Assembly: GCA_963678925.1 (NCBI GenBank)
Contig: OY787533.1
Span: 1,860,001 to 1,924,000, forward strand
DNA length: 64,000 bases
From: G963665925 sp963678925
Lineage (GTDB): Bacteria > Bacillota > Clostridia > Peptostreptococcales > Acidaminobacteraceae
Reading direction: 5' to 3'
Made by a program: the position numbers and the translations under genes. Positions 8,046-17,218 of this stretch are shown piece by piece (positions within the stretch are counted from its first letter, which is position 1; every line of letters starts with the position of its first letter). A model generated the notes under the pieces. That model saw only the letters and a program-made list of their open reading frames with translations, was not told where the DNA came from and made no database searches.

Positions 8046-9185
8046 CTAGTTCATCTTCATAATATCCAGGCGATCTCCAAACTCTACGCTCAGGTGCTTT
8101 GCATCCAGAAAATCAAATTGTCTGAGGTTTCCACCTGTATCCAGTATCGATTCCATATTTCCTTTTTCTGAAAGTATATACAGTCTATCCGCTGTGGCGA
8201 ACACAGTTCTTCCATCACATCTTTTCATGCTCTCTATGTCGAAATCCAGCGGCAGCTCATGAAGTTTCTCTCCGTCCTTCACATATTCCAGCACGTTTTC
8301 CGGACGTGGATCCGTCAAATCCGCACCGGATTTGATCAGGTTAAGCACCGTAGTTCCATCCTCAGAAACAATGGCTTTCTTAATCGCACGGTCAACATTG
8401 TACTCCCACTGAAGCTCGTTTGAAATGTTATAGGCAAAAACCTGTTCATCTGTCACACCAATCATCGTATCGCCAACGACTGCAAGATCCAGTATGATCT
8501 TATTCTTCAGATTGATTGCACCAATGGCCTGTCCATCCAATCCGTAAGTCAGTATCTGACTGTGGTAGGTTTCATCTTCAAGTCGGAACATGGTCACGGC
8601 CACCAGACTGGCAGTCTTCGACACATCCAGATCGAGAAGCTCTCCGTCCGGCATTGGAATTCGTGCATAGCTTTCCAAATCACCATCGAAAATGAAGAGT
8701 TCATTTTTCTCCACCATCTGACAGACCAGATAGTCTGCAGACGGGTGCAGCATGGTCTTGACTTGACCAATTCCAAATCGCTTTGCCTTGATTTCGCCTT
8801 CAGCAGAGAGAAGAAATAAATCTCCTGCTGTCGGTTCTACGACTGCAATGGAATCCGCATTGCCATCAATCATCACTTGCTTACCATGAAGCGGCTTTTC
8901 CCAAACAGGCTGAGCCGATTCATCGAAAAGCTTCAGCTGTCCATCGCCACTCTTGAGTACAAAGCCATCTCCAATATAAAAAGAGGTCTGATCCTCATAG
9001 CCAACCTTATAATCCGACGCGATGCTGCCGACGGTTCCCGATCCACCCGATGACATATCCCATGCACTGCCTGCAATTGCTTCAAAGCGAAAAACCACAA
9101 AAGCAGTTATGAGGAGTACCGTCCATGAGAACAATACGACACCGGCAGGCTTTTTGCGCCTTTTCCTTTTACTTTTTTTAGCCAA
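8046..9185 (-). CDS. DUF5711 family membrane-anchored beta-propeller-like protein
   Basis: A very basic N-terminus (KKSKRKRRKKP) precedes one membrane segment (GVVLFSWTVLLITAFVVF). The long C-terminal part consists of repeating short strands in the manner of a WD40/PQQ-like propeller, probably outside the cell. I chose TTG at 9185 because GGGGGAAG lies just upstream of it; the in-frame ATG at 9215 has no visible RBS. This gives about 379 residues. The function of DUF5711 is unknown. It is followed by cvpA after 12 bases. Confidence 0.8.
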   Translation of the reverse strand: MAKKSKRKRRKKPAGVVLFSWTVLLITAFVVFRFEAIAGSAWDMSSGGSGTVGSIASDYKVGYEDQTSFYIGDGFVLKSGDGQLKLFDESAQPVWEKPLHGKQVMIDGNADSIAVVEPTAGDLFLLSAEGEIKAKRFGIGQVKTMLHPSADYLVCQMVEKNELFIFDGDLESYARIPMPDGELLDLDVSKTASLVAVTMFRLEDETYHSQILTYGLDGQAIGAINLKNKIILDLAVVGDTMIGVTDEQVFAYNISNELQWEYNVDRAIKKAIVSEDGTTVLNLIKSGADLTDPRPENVLEYVKDGEKLHELPLDFDIESMKRCDGRTVFATADRLYILSEKGNMESILDTGGNLRQFDFLDAKHLSVEFGDRLDIMKMN

Positions 9186-9266
9186 TTTGCTTCCCCCAAA
9201 ACTTTCAACATTCATTTATGCACTTACATATATTGTACATGGAATTATGAGTGGTTACAATAAAAG

Positions 9267-9995
9267 TCAAATTACGAAAACACGACCATCCCAGCCTTCA
9301 AGTTTTCTCTTCAGCACATTGGAATAGCGCTGTGTCTCTGCCGTATCATTCTTTGTAAAGAGACAGACACGCTTCATCGCTGGACTCGTCCCCTTGAAGA
9401 GTCCGCACCTGTGTTTGACAAGATTCACGACTGCATCCGGCGTAACGGCATCTCCCATATGTATTCCCGTCACGTCTAAAAAACGTTCAAGTCTGTGCAC
9501 ATAAAGGGCAGTCGCCGATTTCCCAAGGGCATCCAGCCCAACAAGGCCGATCACGTGTGTCGTGCCTTCAGCAATGACAGGCTCATGGTCAGCAGGTGCC
9601 TTAATCGGCTTTCTCTTTGATCCGTCCGCTTCGTAAATCACCACATCGTATGACCGTCTGGAAATTGAACCTAATTGCTCAGCCTCATATCCCCCAATCT
9701 TTCCATCCGCCACCTTTTCGAGTCCAACCAGCAATGTGGTGCCCGGGTCGATTTCAATTTCTTTCAAATCGACACCAATAAGGCAAGCATCCACCTGTTC
9801 CTTTTGCGGCGGAAATATCTTGGTCGTCGTCGTTAGAAGGACCCGTTTGCCACGCGCCTTGAAATAATCCCCCAAGGCATACATGGTTGTTGTCTTTCCA
9901 CCCGCCCCAACCAGGGCAATAATCAGTTTCCCATCTTTGCCTGTGTTGTCACTGACCTGGGAAAAATAAGACGTGAGTTCTGAATAGTCAAACAT
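9267..9995 (-). CDS. yqeC: YqeC, putative selenium-dependent hydroxylase accessory protein
   Basis: The 242-residue protein opens with a P-loop, LVGAGGKTTTMYALG, then LTTTTKIFPP, and has YEADGSKRKPIKAP in the middle. These are the hallmarks of YqeC, a gene that by phylogenetic profile accompanies selenium-dependent molybdenum hydroxylases. The RBS GGAGG lies close to the ATG. A terminator for the upstream methyltransferase occupies the 48-base gap. With yedF and DUF3343 a few kilobases away, it forms a selenium-associated neighbourhood. Confidence 0.88.
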   Translation of the reverse strand: MFDYSELTSYFSQVSDNTGKDGKLIIALVGAGGKTTTMYALGDYFKARGKRVLLTTTTKIFPPQKEQVDACLIGVDLKEIEIDPGTTLLVGLEKVADGKIGGYEAEQLGSISRRSYDVVIYEADGSKRKPIKAPADHEPVIAEGTTHVIGLVGLDALGKSATALYVHRLERFLDVTGIHMGDAVTPDAVVNLVKHRCGLFKGTSPAMKRVCLFTKNDTAETQRYSNVLKRKLEGWDGRVFVI

Positions 9996-10004
9996 ACAGC
10001 CTCC

Positions 10005-10039
10005 AAAAAAAGGTCGTAGAATCTCTGCTACGACCTTTT
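10005..10039 (-). terminator. Terminator of the RlmK/L-like methyltransferase gene
   Basis: A 12-bp stem (10008-10019 / 10028-10039, AAAAGGTCGTAG) is followed by T on the minus strand. It starts 5 bases past the methyltransferase stop and lies 10 bases before the yqeC start. Confidence 0.8.
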
Positions 10040-10043
10040 GAAT

Positions 10044-11195
10044 TTATTCATCTATCGTTTTGCGCTTAGGGGGTCTTGGACCAAAATACTGATAAAAATA
10101 CGTCTTAATGCGTCCGTTGTACAGCTTTCTATTCTTCGTGGACTTCTTTCCATAACTGCGCTCAAAGTTCTCATGGGATGTCAGTACATAAACAGACCAG
10201 GTGTCCATTTTTCCATAAGCCTCACCCATCATACGGTATATCTTCTCAACTTCCTTCTGGTCACTGAGTCGCTCTCCGTATGGTGGATTTGTAATGATGT
10301 AGCCATATTGTTTGGCCGAGCTCGTATCCTTCGCATCACGCACCTGGAAGTGAATATCTTCTTCAAGGCCCGCCTTTTCAGCATTTTTTGTGGCAATTCG
10401 AACAGAACGCTGATCGATGTCATAGCCTTGGATATTCAGTGGTGTATCCAGATCAATGGCCTGATAAGCTTCCTGCTTCACCTTTTTCCAGGTCCCATCT
10501 GGAATAAGCGGCCATGTTTCAGAAATGAATTTCCGATTTAAGCCCGGTGCAATATTGCGGGCAATCATAGCTGCCTCTATAAGAATGGTCCCTGAGCCGC
10601 ACATAGGGTCAATCAGCGGAATAAAGGGTCTCCATCTGCTGATTTTAACCAGTGCCGCAGCAAGCGTTTCTTTGAGTGGCGCCTCATTTCCGACCTCTCT
10701 GTAACCCCGCTTATGAAGGCCGGTGCCACTCGTATCGATGCTGACCGTCACCTCGTCCTTCAAGAACCCAATATGGATCGGGAACTCCGCACCCGTCTCC
10801 TCAAACCAGCTCACACCATACTTGGCACCCAGTCTCTTAACAATCGCCTTCTTGCTGATGGACTGAATGTCAGAGAGACTGAATATTTTTGACTTCACAG
10901 ATTTGGCGTTTACAGGGAACTTTCCATCTACGGGAATCAAGTCCTCCCATGGCAATGCCTCCACCTGGTCAAATAGCTCGGTGAATGTGCGCGCCTTAAA
11001 TGTCGCTAAGTGGAGAAATACACGCTCTGCAGTACGCAGCCACATATTCGCCTTACAAATGCCCTCTTCGTCTGCAGTGAAGAGACAGCGTCCATTTTCA
11101 ACAACAACATTTTCAAATCCGAGTTCCTTCAGTTCCTGTCCAACTACTGCTTCAATGCCAAAAGCTGCAGTTGCTATCATATTGTAACGTGCCAT
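10044..11195 (-). CDS. THUMP-domain class I SAM-dependent rRNA methyltransferase (RlmL N-terminal type, YpsC family)
   Basis: The 383-residue protein is made of an N-terminal ferredoxin-like/THUMP domain (about 1-155) and a Rossmann methyltransferase domain (170-375). The N6-adenine/N2-guanine motif ITNPPYGERL is near residue 298, and DPMCGSGTILIEAAM forms the SAM site near 197. E. coli RlmL modifies G2445 of 23S rRNA; the Firmicute form, annotated YpsC, is expected to act on the same type of site. RBS AAAGGTG. It is first in a minus-strand run but is separated from yqeC by its own terminator. Confidence 0.92.
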   Translation of the reverse strand: MARYNMIATAAFGIEAVVGQELKELGFENVVVENGRCLFTADEEGICKANMWLRTAERVFLHLATFKARTFTELFDQVEALPWEDLIPVDGKFPVNAKSVKSKIFSLSDIQSISKKAIVKRLGAKYGVSWFEETGAEFPIHIGFLKDEVTVSIDTSGTGLHKRGYREVGNEAPLKETLAAALVKISRWRPFIPLIDPMCGSGTILIEAAMIARNIAPGLNRKFISETWPLIPDGTWKKVKQEAYQAIDLDTPLNIQGYDIDQRSVRIATKNAEKAGLEEDIHFQVRDAKDTSSAKQYGYIITNPPYGERLSDQKEVEKIYRMMGEAYGKMDTWSVYVLTSHENFERSYGKKSTKNRKLYNGRIKTYFYQYFGPRPPKRKTIDE

Positions 11196-11270
11196 AAGCT
11201 ACACCTTTACTTTCTCAAGTTTACTTTTGTATCACTCCTATTATATATGTACAATCGTCCTCAAACAAGT

Positions 11271-11297
11271 TGAAGCCAGTGCAAAACACTGGCTTCA
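11271..11297 (-). terminator. Inverted repeat downstream of the DUF2325 gene
   Basis: An 11-bp perfect stem TGAAGCCAGTG / CACTGGCTTCA follows the DUF2325 gene on the minus strand. The T-run after it is weak (AACTTGTTTG), so terminator function is uncertain. Confidence 0.45.
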
Positions 11298-11320
11298 TCG
11301 AAATACTGATTATTCTCTTA

Positions 11321-11662
11321 TTAAGATTTTCTATAATTGTCCTTGTGTATGAGCTGTTGCCTTGAAAAATCACATAGGCCACACTGCTGACACTTGTCCA
11401 TTTGCTTTGAAAGATCCGAGACCGCACGTCTCGAGAAAATACAGGGAATATTCAAGGCTTTGGTTTCTGACTTAATTTTCTCAGTCAACCTATGCTCGAT
11501 AAAATCTGTAAAAATGATGACCACATCTGTATCATGGGGAATTTTGAGCTTACGCATGCCCTTTTTACGTCCGTCCCAATGTGTGAACTCTTCTATGCCT
11601 CTATTTTCAAGTAAATTCGGTATATTTCCCAGGCGATCTGCGCCAATTAGAAGTGCATTCAT
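11321..11662 (-). CDS. DUF2325 domain protein, probably iron-regulated
   Basis: The 113-residue protein has a Rossmann-like opening, MNALLIGADRLGNIP, the VVIIFTDFIEH strand-loop typical of DUF2325, and a C-terminal cysteine motif CQQCGLC. The cysteines could bind a metal or Fe-S centre (inference). RBS AAGGAGGTCAAC gives the start. A perfect Fur-type palindrome lies about 50 bases upstream, over the likely -35 region, so the gene should be induced by iron starvation. The function of DUF2325 is not established. Confidence 0.88.
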   Translation of the reverse strand: MNALLIGADRLGNIPNLLENRGIEEFTHWDGRKKGMRKLKIPHDTDVVIIFTDFIEHRLTEKIKSETKALNIPCIFSRRAVSDLSKQMDKCQQCGLCDFSRQQLIHKDNYRKS

Positions 11663-11710
11663 AGTTGACCTCCTTACGTCTCAGTTTGATATATATAAAG
11701 TTTGATTATT

Positions 11711-11726
11711 GATAATGATTATCATT
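11711..11726. promoter_or_regulatory. Fur box
   Basis: GATAATGATTATCATT matches the classic Fur operator core exactly. It is upstream of the DUF2325 gene; a TATATAT -10 candidate lies downstream of it on the minus strand. Confidence 0.85.
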
Positions 11727-11794
11727 TACATTGTACCTAATCATATCCTACCTGTCAACTATGAATATGGCGTAAACTTCCTTTCTTCTAAAAT

Positions 11795-11844
11795 AGAAAA
11801 GCGGCTGCAGACCCCTGAGCAATATCACCAGGTTTTGCAACCGC
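11795..11844 (-). terminator. Terminator of the hybrid histidine kinase gene
   Basis: On the minus strand GCGGTTGCA (11844-11836) pairs with TGCAGCCGC (11809-11801), with an inner CCTG/CAGG helix, followed by TTTTCTATTTT. Confidence 0.75.
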
Positions 11845-11906
11845 TTACAAATTATAATATGTTCATCCATGCAGACGCTCAATCAAGCTGCCAGATGTCT
11901 TGCCTA

Positions 11907-13523
11907 CTACCTCAAATACTTATTCAGCAAATGTTTCAGCTGCTGCACATCTATTGGCTTTGAAAGATAATCATCAAAACCGTAACTTGTGAGATACTCC
12001 TTCTCTGTAGATATGACCTTTGCAGTACATGCAATAATGGGTACACGACTTAGACTTCTTCGCTCAATCTCGTCGAATGCTTCAAAGCCGTTCATCTCTG
12101 GCATCAGAATATCCATCAGCATGATATCCGGTTCCATTTCAAAATACATATCGACAGCTTCCTTGCCATTTTTAGCAAAGGAGACATCATACTTATCCTT
12201 CAGCATCAGCTTCATGGTAACGCGGCCAATAACCTCGTCTTCTGCCACGAGAACCCTGGGCTTATCACCCGCTTTGCGTTCCCTGTGCTGGACTGCTCTA
12301 TCTTCTAGCTCAACTTCATCCATACGGTCAAAGGACATTGTGATTTTCACTTCTGTCCCTTTATAGAGTTCACTAACAAGCTCCAGGTTCCCACCCATGA
12401 GGTCAACAATCTGCTTGGAAATCGCCAGTCCGATTCCTGTGGATTCAAAGCCGGCCCCATCCTTTACAAGGCCCTTAAGTACCGTTTCCCGCTGGTCCTT
12501 GCTGATTCCTATGCCCGTATCTTTAACAGAGATCAGGATATCCACGGATTTAGAGGACTCCTGTAGAATATCCATGCTGAACTCAACGCGTCCACTGTCT
12601 GTGAACTTAATGGCATTGCCAATAATATTAAGCAGAATCTGTCGCAGTCTTTTGACATCTCCAAGCAGTTTGTCCGGAATGCTTGGTTCGAAGCGTGTCG
12701 TAAAACGCAGGCCTTTTTCATAAGCCTGTTTCGAATAGACAGCTACAAGCTCATCGAAGACCCAGCGAATATCAAACGGAGCATTGCGCATAACCATGCT
12801 TCCCCGCTCAAGTGTCACGTTGTCCATGACATTCGTAAGAATGTTCATCATCTTACGCGATGACGCCACAATCACATCTATATACTCTTTTTGCATCTGA
12901 CTCAGATCGGTGTTCTCAAGAAGCTGTACCATGCCCATCAGCCCATTCATGGGTGTTCGGAGTTCGTGTGACAGGTTCCTGATGAACTCGGACTTGACCT
13001 CACTGCTGTTTTCCGACATGCGCTTTGAATCTTCCAGCGCCTGGGTATACTCACTGAGCTTCTTCTCGAAGTAAACCCTGTCAGAAACATTTTTACTGAT
13101 TTCAATCATGCCCATGACATTGCCATTTTTGTCCTTAAGCGGTATGCCAATGTTCTCCCAGTGCAAGATTTCTTCAGAATTGCTTTTCGACGGCAGCGAC
13201 ATGGTTCCCTGTACGATTTCACCACTCTCAAGTGCGGAAACACAGGGACAATTGTTGCATGGCGCGTCCAGACCCAAGTAGGCCTCATAGCATTTTTTCC
13301 CGATTGCGGAAGGACTCTTGTCGAGCGCAGGCTTATTCGCCCAGACCACAGTCATGTCTGTGTCGACCTTTAAGATCATATCAGGCATGCTGTTCAAAAT
13401 AGATAAAAGTGTATCCTCAGAATCGTCAACGGTGCTCTTTTCAGTTTTAAGAATATCCAGTTCCCTTTGTGCCAGTGAAAGTTCTTTTAGCAGCTCTTCC
13501 CTGGTAAGTGATAAATACTCCAA
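11907..13523 (-). CDS. Hybrid sensor histidine kinase (PAS-HisKA-HATPase-REC)
   Basis: This 538-residue protein has no membrane segment. Domains in order: short coiled coil (1-35), PAS (40-150), HisKA with H-box NLSHELRTPMNGLMG (near 185), HATPase_c with its N, G1 (DTGIGI) and G2 (GIGLAISKQIVDLMGG) boxes (290-405), and a receiver domain (425-538) with the phospho-acceptor in MLMDILMPEMNG. The PAS has a cysteine cluster, APCNNCPC, seen in several clostridial PAS kinases. No output gene is adjacent, so it is an orphan hybrid kinase. Confidence 0.93.
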   Translation of the reverse strand: MEYLSLTREELLKELSLAQRELDILKTEKSTVDDSEDTLLSILNSMPDMILKVDTDMTVVWANKPALDKSPSAIGKKCYEAYLGLDAPCNNCPCVSALESGEIVQGTMSLPSKSNSEEILHWENIGIPLKDKNGNVMGMIEISKNVSDRVYFEKKLSEYTQALEDSKRMSENSSEVKSEFIRNLSHELRTPMNGLMGMVQLLENTDLSQMQKEYIDVIVASSRKMMNILTNVMDNVTLERGSMVMRNAPFDIRWVFDELVAVYSKQAYEKGLRFTTRFEPSIPDKLLGDVKRLRQILLNIIGNAIKFTDSGRVEFSMDILQESSKSVDILISVKDTGIGISKDQRETVLKGLVKDGAGFESTGIGLAISKQIVDLMGGNLELVSELYKGTEVKITMSFDRMDEVELEDRAVQHRERKAGDKPRVLVAEDEVIGRVTMKLMLKDKYDVSFAKNGKEAVDMYFEMEPDIMLMDILMPEMNGFEAFDEIERRSLSRVPIIACTAKVISTEKEYLTSYGFDDYLSKPIDVQQLKHLLNKYLR

Positions 13524-13602
13524 GAAATACCCCCATAAACGTCGGAATTTTCATACCATTAGTCGATTTCATTATATCAGATGCCATGCAATCATCCAAA
13601 TG

Positions 13603-13629
13603 AAAAAGAAGCCCTATCGGGCTTCTTTT
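13603..13629 (-). terminator. Terminator of the L25 gene
   Basis: AAGAAGCCC / GGGCTTCTT stem followed by TTTTTC on the minus strand, 18 bases after the stop codon. Confidence 0.85.
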
Positions 13630-13646
13630 CTATTCCTCAAGCAATA

Positions 13647-14279
13647 TTACTCTTCGCTTTGCATTGCCATTTCATCAAGGATACTTGGAATTTCATCTGT
13701 TTCTTCTTCAGTCTCAGTTTCCATCTTGCCGCCCTCAGTCAGGGTTGCAATTACCGTGTCTGCATCCATATGTACTGTGAACTTCTCATCGCTGAAAATA
13801 CCCAGTTCTGCCATAGTAATGGCTGGCTGTTCACTCAGGCAGGCAACATCCACTTCATAGTACTCAATCAGATCCTTTGGAAGCACTTCAATATCAAGAC
13901 TATGAACCTGCTCAACAACGATTTTTACGGAATCCTCAACTTCATTCTTGTTCAGGAAATGAATCGGAATAGAGACTCTTACCGGCTCACCCTTTGTCAG
14001 TTCCTGAAAATCAAAGTGCAGCAGCTGACCCTTGAAGGTATTCTTTTGTACGGCTTTAAGCATTGTAAACACCTTGTCTCCGCCAATGTTCAAATCAACG
14101 GTTGCCCCAATGCCATGATGGGCGAGCAGGTGCTCCATGTCCCTCAGGTCCACGTCAATGCTCTTTGCTTCAGAGTGATGACCGTAAACAACACCAGGGA
14201 CTCTTCCAGATGCTCTTAGCTTTTTAGAATAATTCGAGCCTTTCTTAGACCTTAAATTTGCCTTAACTGCTTCTGTCAT
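13647..14279 (-). CDS. rplY: 50S ribosomal protein L25 / general stress protein Ctc
   Basis: The N-terminal L25 domain (residues 1-90) binds 5S rRNA; the C-terminal TL5/Ctc beta domain runs to about residue 185, and the last 25 residues are acidic. SGRVPGVVYG is the family signature. I place the start at 14279 (MTEAVKANLRSKKG) because AAGGGGGAAA precedes it; an upstream in-frame ATG at 14303 is less likely. This gives 210 residues, normal for the Ctc form. It is a single-gene unit with its own terminator. Confidence 0.93.
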   Translation of the reverse strand: MTEAVKANLRSKKGSNYSKKLRASGRVPGVVYGHHSEAKSIDVDLRDMEHLLAHHGIGATVDLNIGGDKVFTMLKAVQKNTFKGQLLHFDFQELTKGEPVRVSIPIHFLNKNEVEDSVKIVVEQVHSLDIEVLPKDLIEYYEVDVACLSEQPAITMAELGIFSDEKFTVHMDADTVIATLTEGGKMETETEEETDEIPSILDEMAMQSEE

Positions 14280-14375
14280 TGTATTTCCCCCTTCACGTTC
14301 CAAAAACTCTTTTCTTTTGCCTTAAGGAATTTTTACCCAATGAAGCAAAATAGCAAACTATTTTTGAGGAAAATA

Positions 14376-14412
14376 AAAAAATAAATGCTGAGATGAAAAC
14401 ATCTCAGCATTT
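14376..14412 (-). terminator. Terminator of the dnaX-ebfC-recR unit
   Basis: A 13-bp perfect stem AAATGCTGAGATG (14383-14395 / 14400-14412) with a 4-base loop is followed by TATTTTTTTA on the minus strand. It starts 4 bases after the recR stop. Confidence 0.88.
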
Positions 14413-14415
14413 TAT

Positions 14416-15015
14416 TTACAGTTCATTACGCCCTTCGAGCGCTTTTGTCAGAGTTACTTCATCTGCAAACTCAAGATCCCCGCCAACTGGGATGCCGTGT
14501 GCCAGTCTGGTCACCTTTATGCCTGTAGGCTTCACGAGTCTCGAAATGTACATGGATGTCGCTTCGCCTTCAATGGTTGGGTTGGTCGCAAGAATAATCT
14601 CATGAACCTCGGAAGCCTGAAGTCTCACAATCAGCTCCCTGAGCTTTATATCTTCAGGTCCAATGCCGTCCATGGGCGAAATTGCCCCATGAAGCACATG
14701 ATAGAGACCATGATATTCCTTGGTGCGTTCCATAGCAATGACATCCTTAGGCGCTTCCACTATGCAAATGGTTGCCTGGTCCCGCTTGGGGTCTGAACAG
14801 ATTGGACATGGGTCTTGCTCTGTCAGATTAAAACAGGATGAACAGAATCTGATTTTATTGCGTGCATCCAGTATTGCTTCCGAGAGCCCCACTGCCAAAT
14901 CCTCACGACTTGTCACAATATGCATTGCAAGCCTCTGTGCCGTTTTCCGACCGACGCCGGGTAAGTGCGCAAGCTCTTCAATGAGTCGCGCTATGGGTGG
15001 TGCATAGTATGACAT
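14416..15015 (-). CDS. recR: Recombination mediator protein RecR
   Basis: RecR loads RecA on gapped DNA with RecF/RecO. The 199-residue protein has the helix-hairpin-helix LPGVGRKTAQRLAMH, a zinc finger CSSCFNLTEQDPCPIC, a Toprim core (IVEAPKDVIAMERT) and a Walker-B-like C-terminus. Length and domain order are canonical. It follows ebfC by 11 bases and is the last gene of the unit, with a strong terminator right behind it. Confidence 0.97.
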   Translation of the reverse strand: MSYYAPPIARLIEELAHLPGVGRKTAQRLAMHIVTSREDLAVGLSEAILDARNKIRFCSSCFNLTEQDPCPICSDPKRDQATICIVEAPKDVIAMERTKEYHGLYHVLHGAISPMDGIGPEDIKLRELIVRLQASEVHEIILATNPTIEGEATSMYISRLVKPTGIKVTRLAHGIPVGGDLEFADEVTLTKALEGRNEL

Positions 15016-15026
15016 GGTTTCACCTT

Positions 15027-15362
15027 CTAGAACAATCCAGGAATATTCATTCCGCCTGTCAGTTTACCCATTTCCTTAGACATTGTCTCATCAGCTGTAC
15101 GCATCGCTTCATTGACAGCTGCCAGAATCAAATCCTGCAGCATTTCAACGTCATCGGGATCTACAACATCTTCGTCGATTTCAATAGACAGCATCTCTTT
15201 TTTGCCGTTTACCTTAACTGTGATTGCGCCACCACCAGCACTGGCAGTAAACTCCTGATTTTCAATATCTTCTTGTGCTTTTTGCATCTGTGCCTGCATT
15301 TTTTGCACTTGCTTCATCATATTGCCCATGTTTCCAGGCATTTGTGGTCTTTTCTTAGCCAT
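15027..15362 (-). CDS. ebfC: YbaB/EbfC nucleoid-associated protein
   Basis: A small DNA-binding dimer usually found between dnaX and recR. The start at 15362 (MAKKRPQMPGNMGNMMKQ) is set by CAGGAGGAG immediately upstream, giving 111 residues rather than a longer in-frame version. A Met/Gln-rich coiled helix covers residues 8-35 and the conserved region from 45 includes VTVKVNGKKEMLSIEID-type sheet. The last residues are GGMNIPGLF, a typical family ending. Confidence 0.95.
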   Translation of the reverse strand: MAKKRPQMPGNMGNMMKQVQKMQAQMQKAQEDIENQEFTASAGGGAITVKVNGKKEMLSIEIDEDVVDPDDVEMLQDLILAAVNEAMRTADETMSKEMGKLTGGMNIPGLF

Positions 15363-15430
15363 AATGTACTCCTCCTGATTCAAATTCCAACCTATTATAT
15401 CATATTTTATATGCGACATAACATTTTCGA

Positions 15431-17218
15431 CTACTCTATGATTTTCAGCTTCTCTTCATGATCCTTAAAGTATGCCTTTACAGACTCATCTGCCGAGAGC
15501 GTCTCTTCCTTATTATCTGATACCGAAAGATTGTAGTCAAAGTCACAACGTACGCGCAGAGATTTGCTGAGTACACGTTCGATAGCGCCTTCAACAATTT
15601 TTCGGTTCTCCTCGCGTTCAATCATGTCCATGTGGAATGCATAGCCATCTTTGAAGGCAATCATCAGCGCGCCATCCTCCACGTAGGCAGGCGTACCCTC
15701 AATAAGAAATGCCTGCACCTGGATTTTCGACTTTCTGACAATCTCCAGAATCTGTCCCCACTTGCTCGTTATCTCTTCAATAGCCACATCCGACCCATAG
15801 ACCCTGGAAACTGGTTGCACTACGTCAGTCTCAGCATCCTGTGTCACCGCATCCGGCTCTGTTGTCTGGACTATACCGTGTGAAGCTTTTTCTTCCACAA
15901 CAGGTTCAGCACGCATGGTGGATTTGTCTGATATGGAAGCACCTTGTCCAGCTTGACTTGTATGGACTGGTTCAGACTTCTTCTCTACAGGCACTGGCGT
16001 CTCTCGGACTTCCTGGCGCCTTGGCAGACCGCTGTCCCCTGAAGGCGATATTGCTGCAACAGGGCCACCTCTCGCAATGGCATTTTCCAGCCGCTCGATC
16101 CTTGAAAGCAGGCCTTCTACAGTCATATCCGATTCCGGCTGCATGAGCTTCACAAGTGTCATTTCCAGATGAATCCTTGGCTGTGTCGCCCATCTCGACT
16201 GGGATTCAAGCCTTGTCAGAACATCAATGGACCGTAATATTTCACCCATAGTCAGCTTTTCGGCCTGACGCTTTGTCTCTTCAATGCTCTCCTCAGTGGA
16301 ATCCATGATGTAGGTCAAGTCCGCACCACTTTTTGAAAGCATCAGATTTCTATAGTGGCCGGTCAGGCTCTTTATGAAGTGTCCCAGGTTCTTTCCATCA
16401 TTCACCATCTCATGGACCATACGCATGGCTTCTGATGCCTCCTGGTCAATAACACAGTCAACAATGCTGAACAGCCAGTGTTCTGTTGTGAGCCCAAGAG
16501 TGTTGACCACATCATCATATTCCAGTGTACCTTCGGTAAAGGACACACACTGATCCAGAATGCTCAGCGCATCACGTACTGCACCGTCTGCATTTCTAAC
16601 AATCAGACTGAGTGCCTTTTCATCGGCCTTGACACCGAGTGACTCAGATATGCTCTTAAGATGTGCCGTAAGCACTTCAGCTGAGATTCGCTTGAAGTCA
16701 TATCGCTGACATCTGGAAAGAATGGTTGCGGGAATCTTTTGCGGCTCAGTGGTTGCAAGTATGAAAACTACATATCCCGGTGGTTCCTCAAGGGTCTTGA
16801 GAAGGGCGTTGAACGCGCCCTGTGAAAGCATATGCACCTCATCGATGATATATACCTTATACTTGGCCCTGGATGGTGGATACTTAACATTTTCCCTCAG
16901 CTCACGGACATCATCAACGCCGTTGTTTGACGCCGCATCTATCTCAACAATATCCATCAGGCTCTCTTCCAGCATGCCACGACAGATTTCACATTCGTTG
17001 CATGGGTTTTCTCCGACTGGACTGAGACAGTTGATCGCACGTGCCATAATCTTGGCTGTGGACGTCTTGCCTGTTCCCCTTGTACCACTGAATAGATACG
17101 CATGGGCAATATTGTTTGAATGTATCTGATTTTTTAGTGTATCGGTAATATGACGCTGTCCTATGACCTCTTCAAAAATACGTGGTCTCCAGCGCCTATA
17201 CAGTGCCGTATAACTCAA
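15431..17218 (-). CDS. dnaX: DNA polymerase III subunits gamma/tau
   Basis: DnaX is the clamp-loader ATPase and replisome organiser. AAA+ motifs: Walker A GTRGTGKTST (about 45-54), zinc module CLSPVGENPCNECEIC, Walker B IIDEVHM, sensor 1 ATTEPQKIP. Clamp-loader domain III reaches about residue 370; a variable Ser/Glu-rich linker (385-470) leads to the tau-type C-terminus. The length of 595 is normal. Its ATG overlaps the stop of the preceding HD-GYP gene as ATGA, so translation is likely coupled. No slippery frameshift heptamer was noticed. Confidence 0.96.
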   Translation of the reverse strand: MSYTALYRRWRPRIFEEVIGQRHITDTLKNQIHSNNIAHAYLFSGTRGTGKTSTAKIMARAINCLSPVGENPCNECEICRGMLEESLMDIVEIDAASNNGVDDVRELRENVKYPPSRAKYKVYIIDEVHMLSQGAFNALLKTLEEPPGYVVFILATTEPQKIPATILSRCQRYDFKRISAEVLTAHLKSISESLGVKADEKALSLIVRNADGAVRDALSILDQCVSFTEGTLEYDDVVNTLGLTTEHWLFSIVDCVIDQEASEAMRMVHEMVNDGKNLGHFIKSLTGHYRNLMLSKSGADLTYIMDSTEESIEETKRQAEKLTMGEILRSIDVLTRLESQSRWATQPRIHLEMTLVKLMQPESDMTVEGLLSRIERLENAIARGGPVAAISPSGDSGLPRRQEVRETPVPVEKKSEPVHTSQAGQGASISDKSTMRAEPVVEEKASHGIVQTTEPDAVTQDAETDVVQPVSRVYGSDVAIEEITSKWGQILEIVRKSKIQVQAFLIEGTPAYVEDGALMIAFKDGYAFHMDMIEREENRKIVEGAIERVLSKSLRVRCDFDYNLSVSDNKEETLSADESVKAYFKDHEEKLKIIE

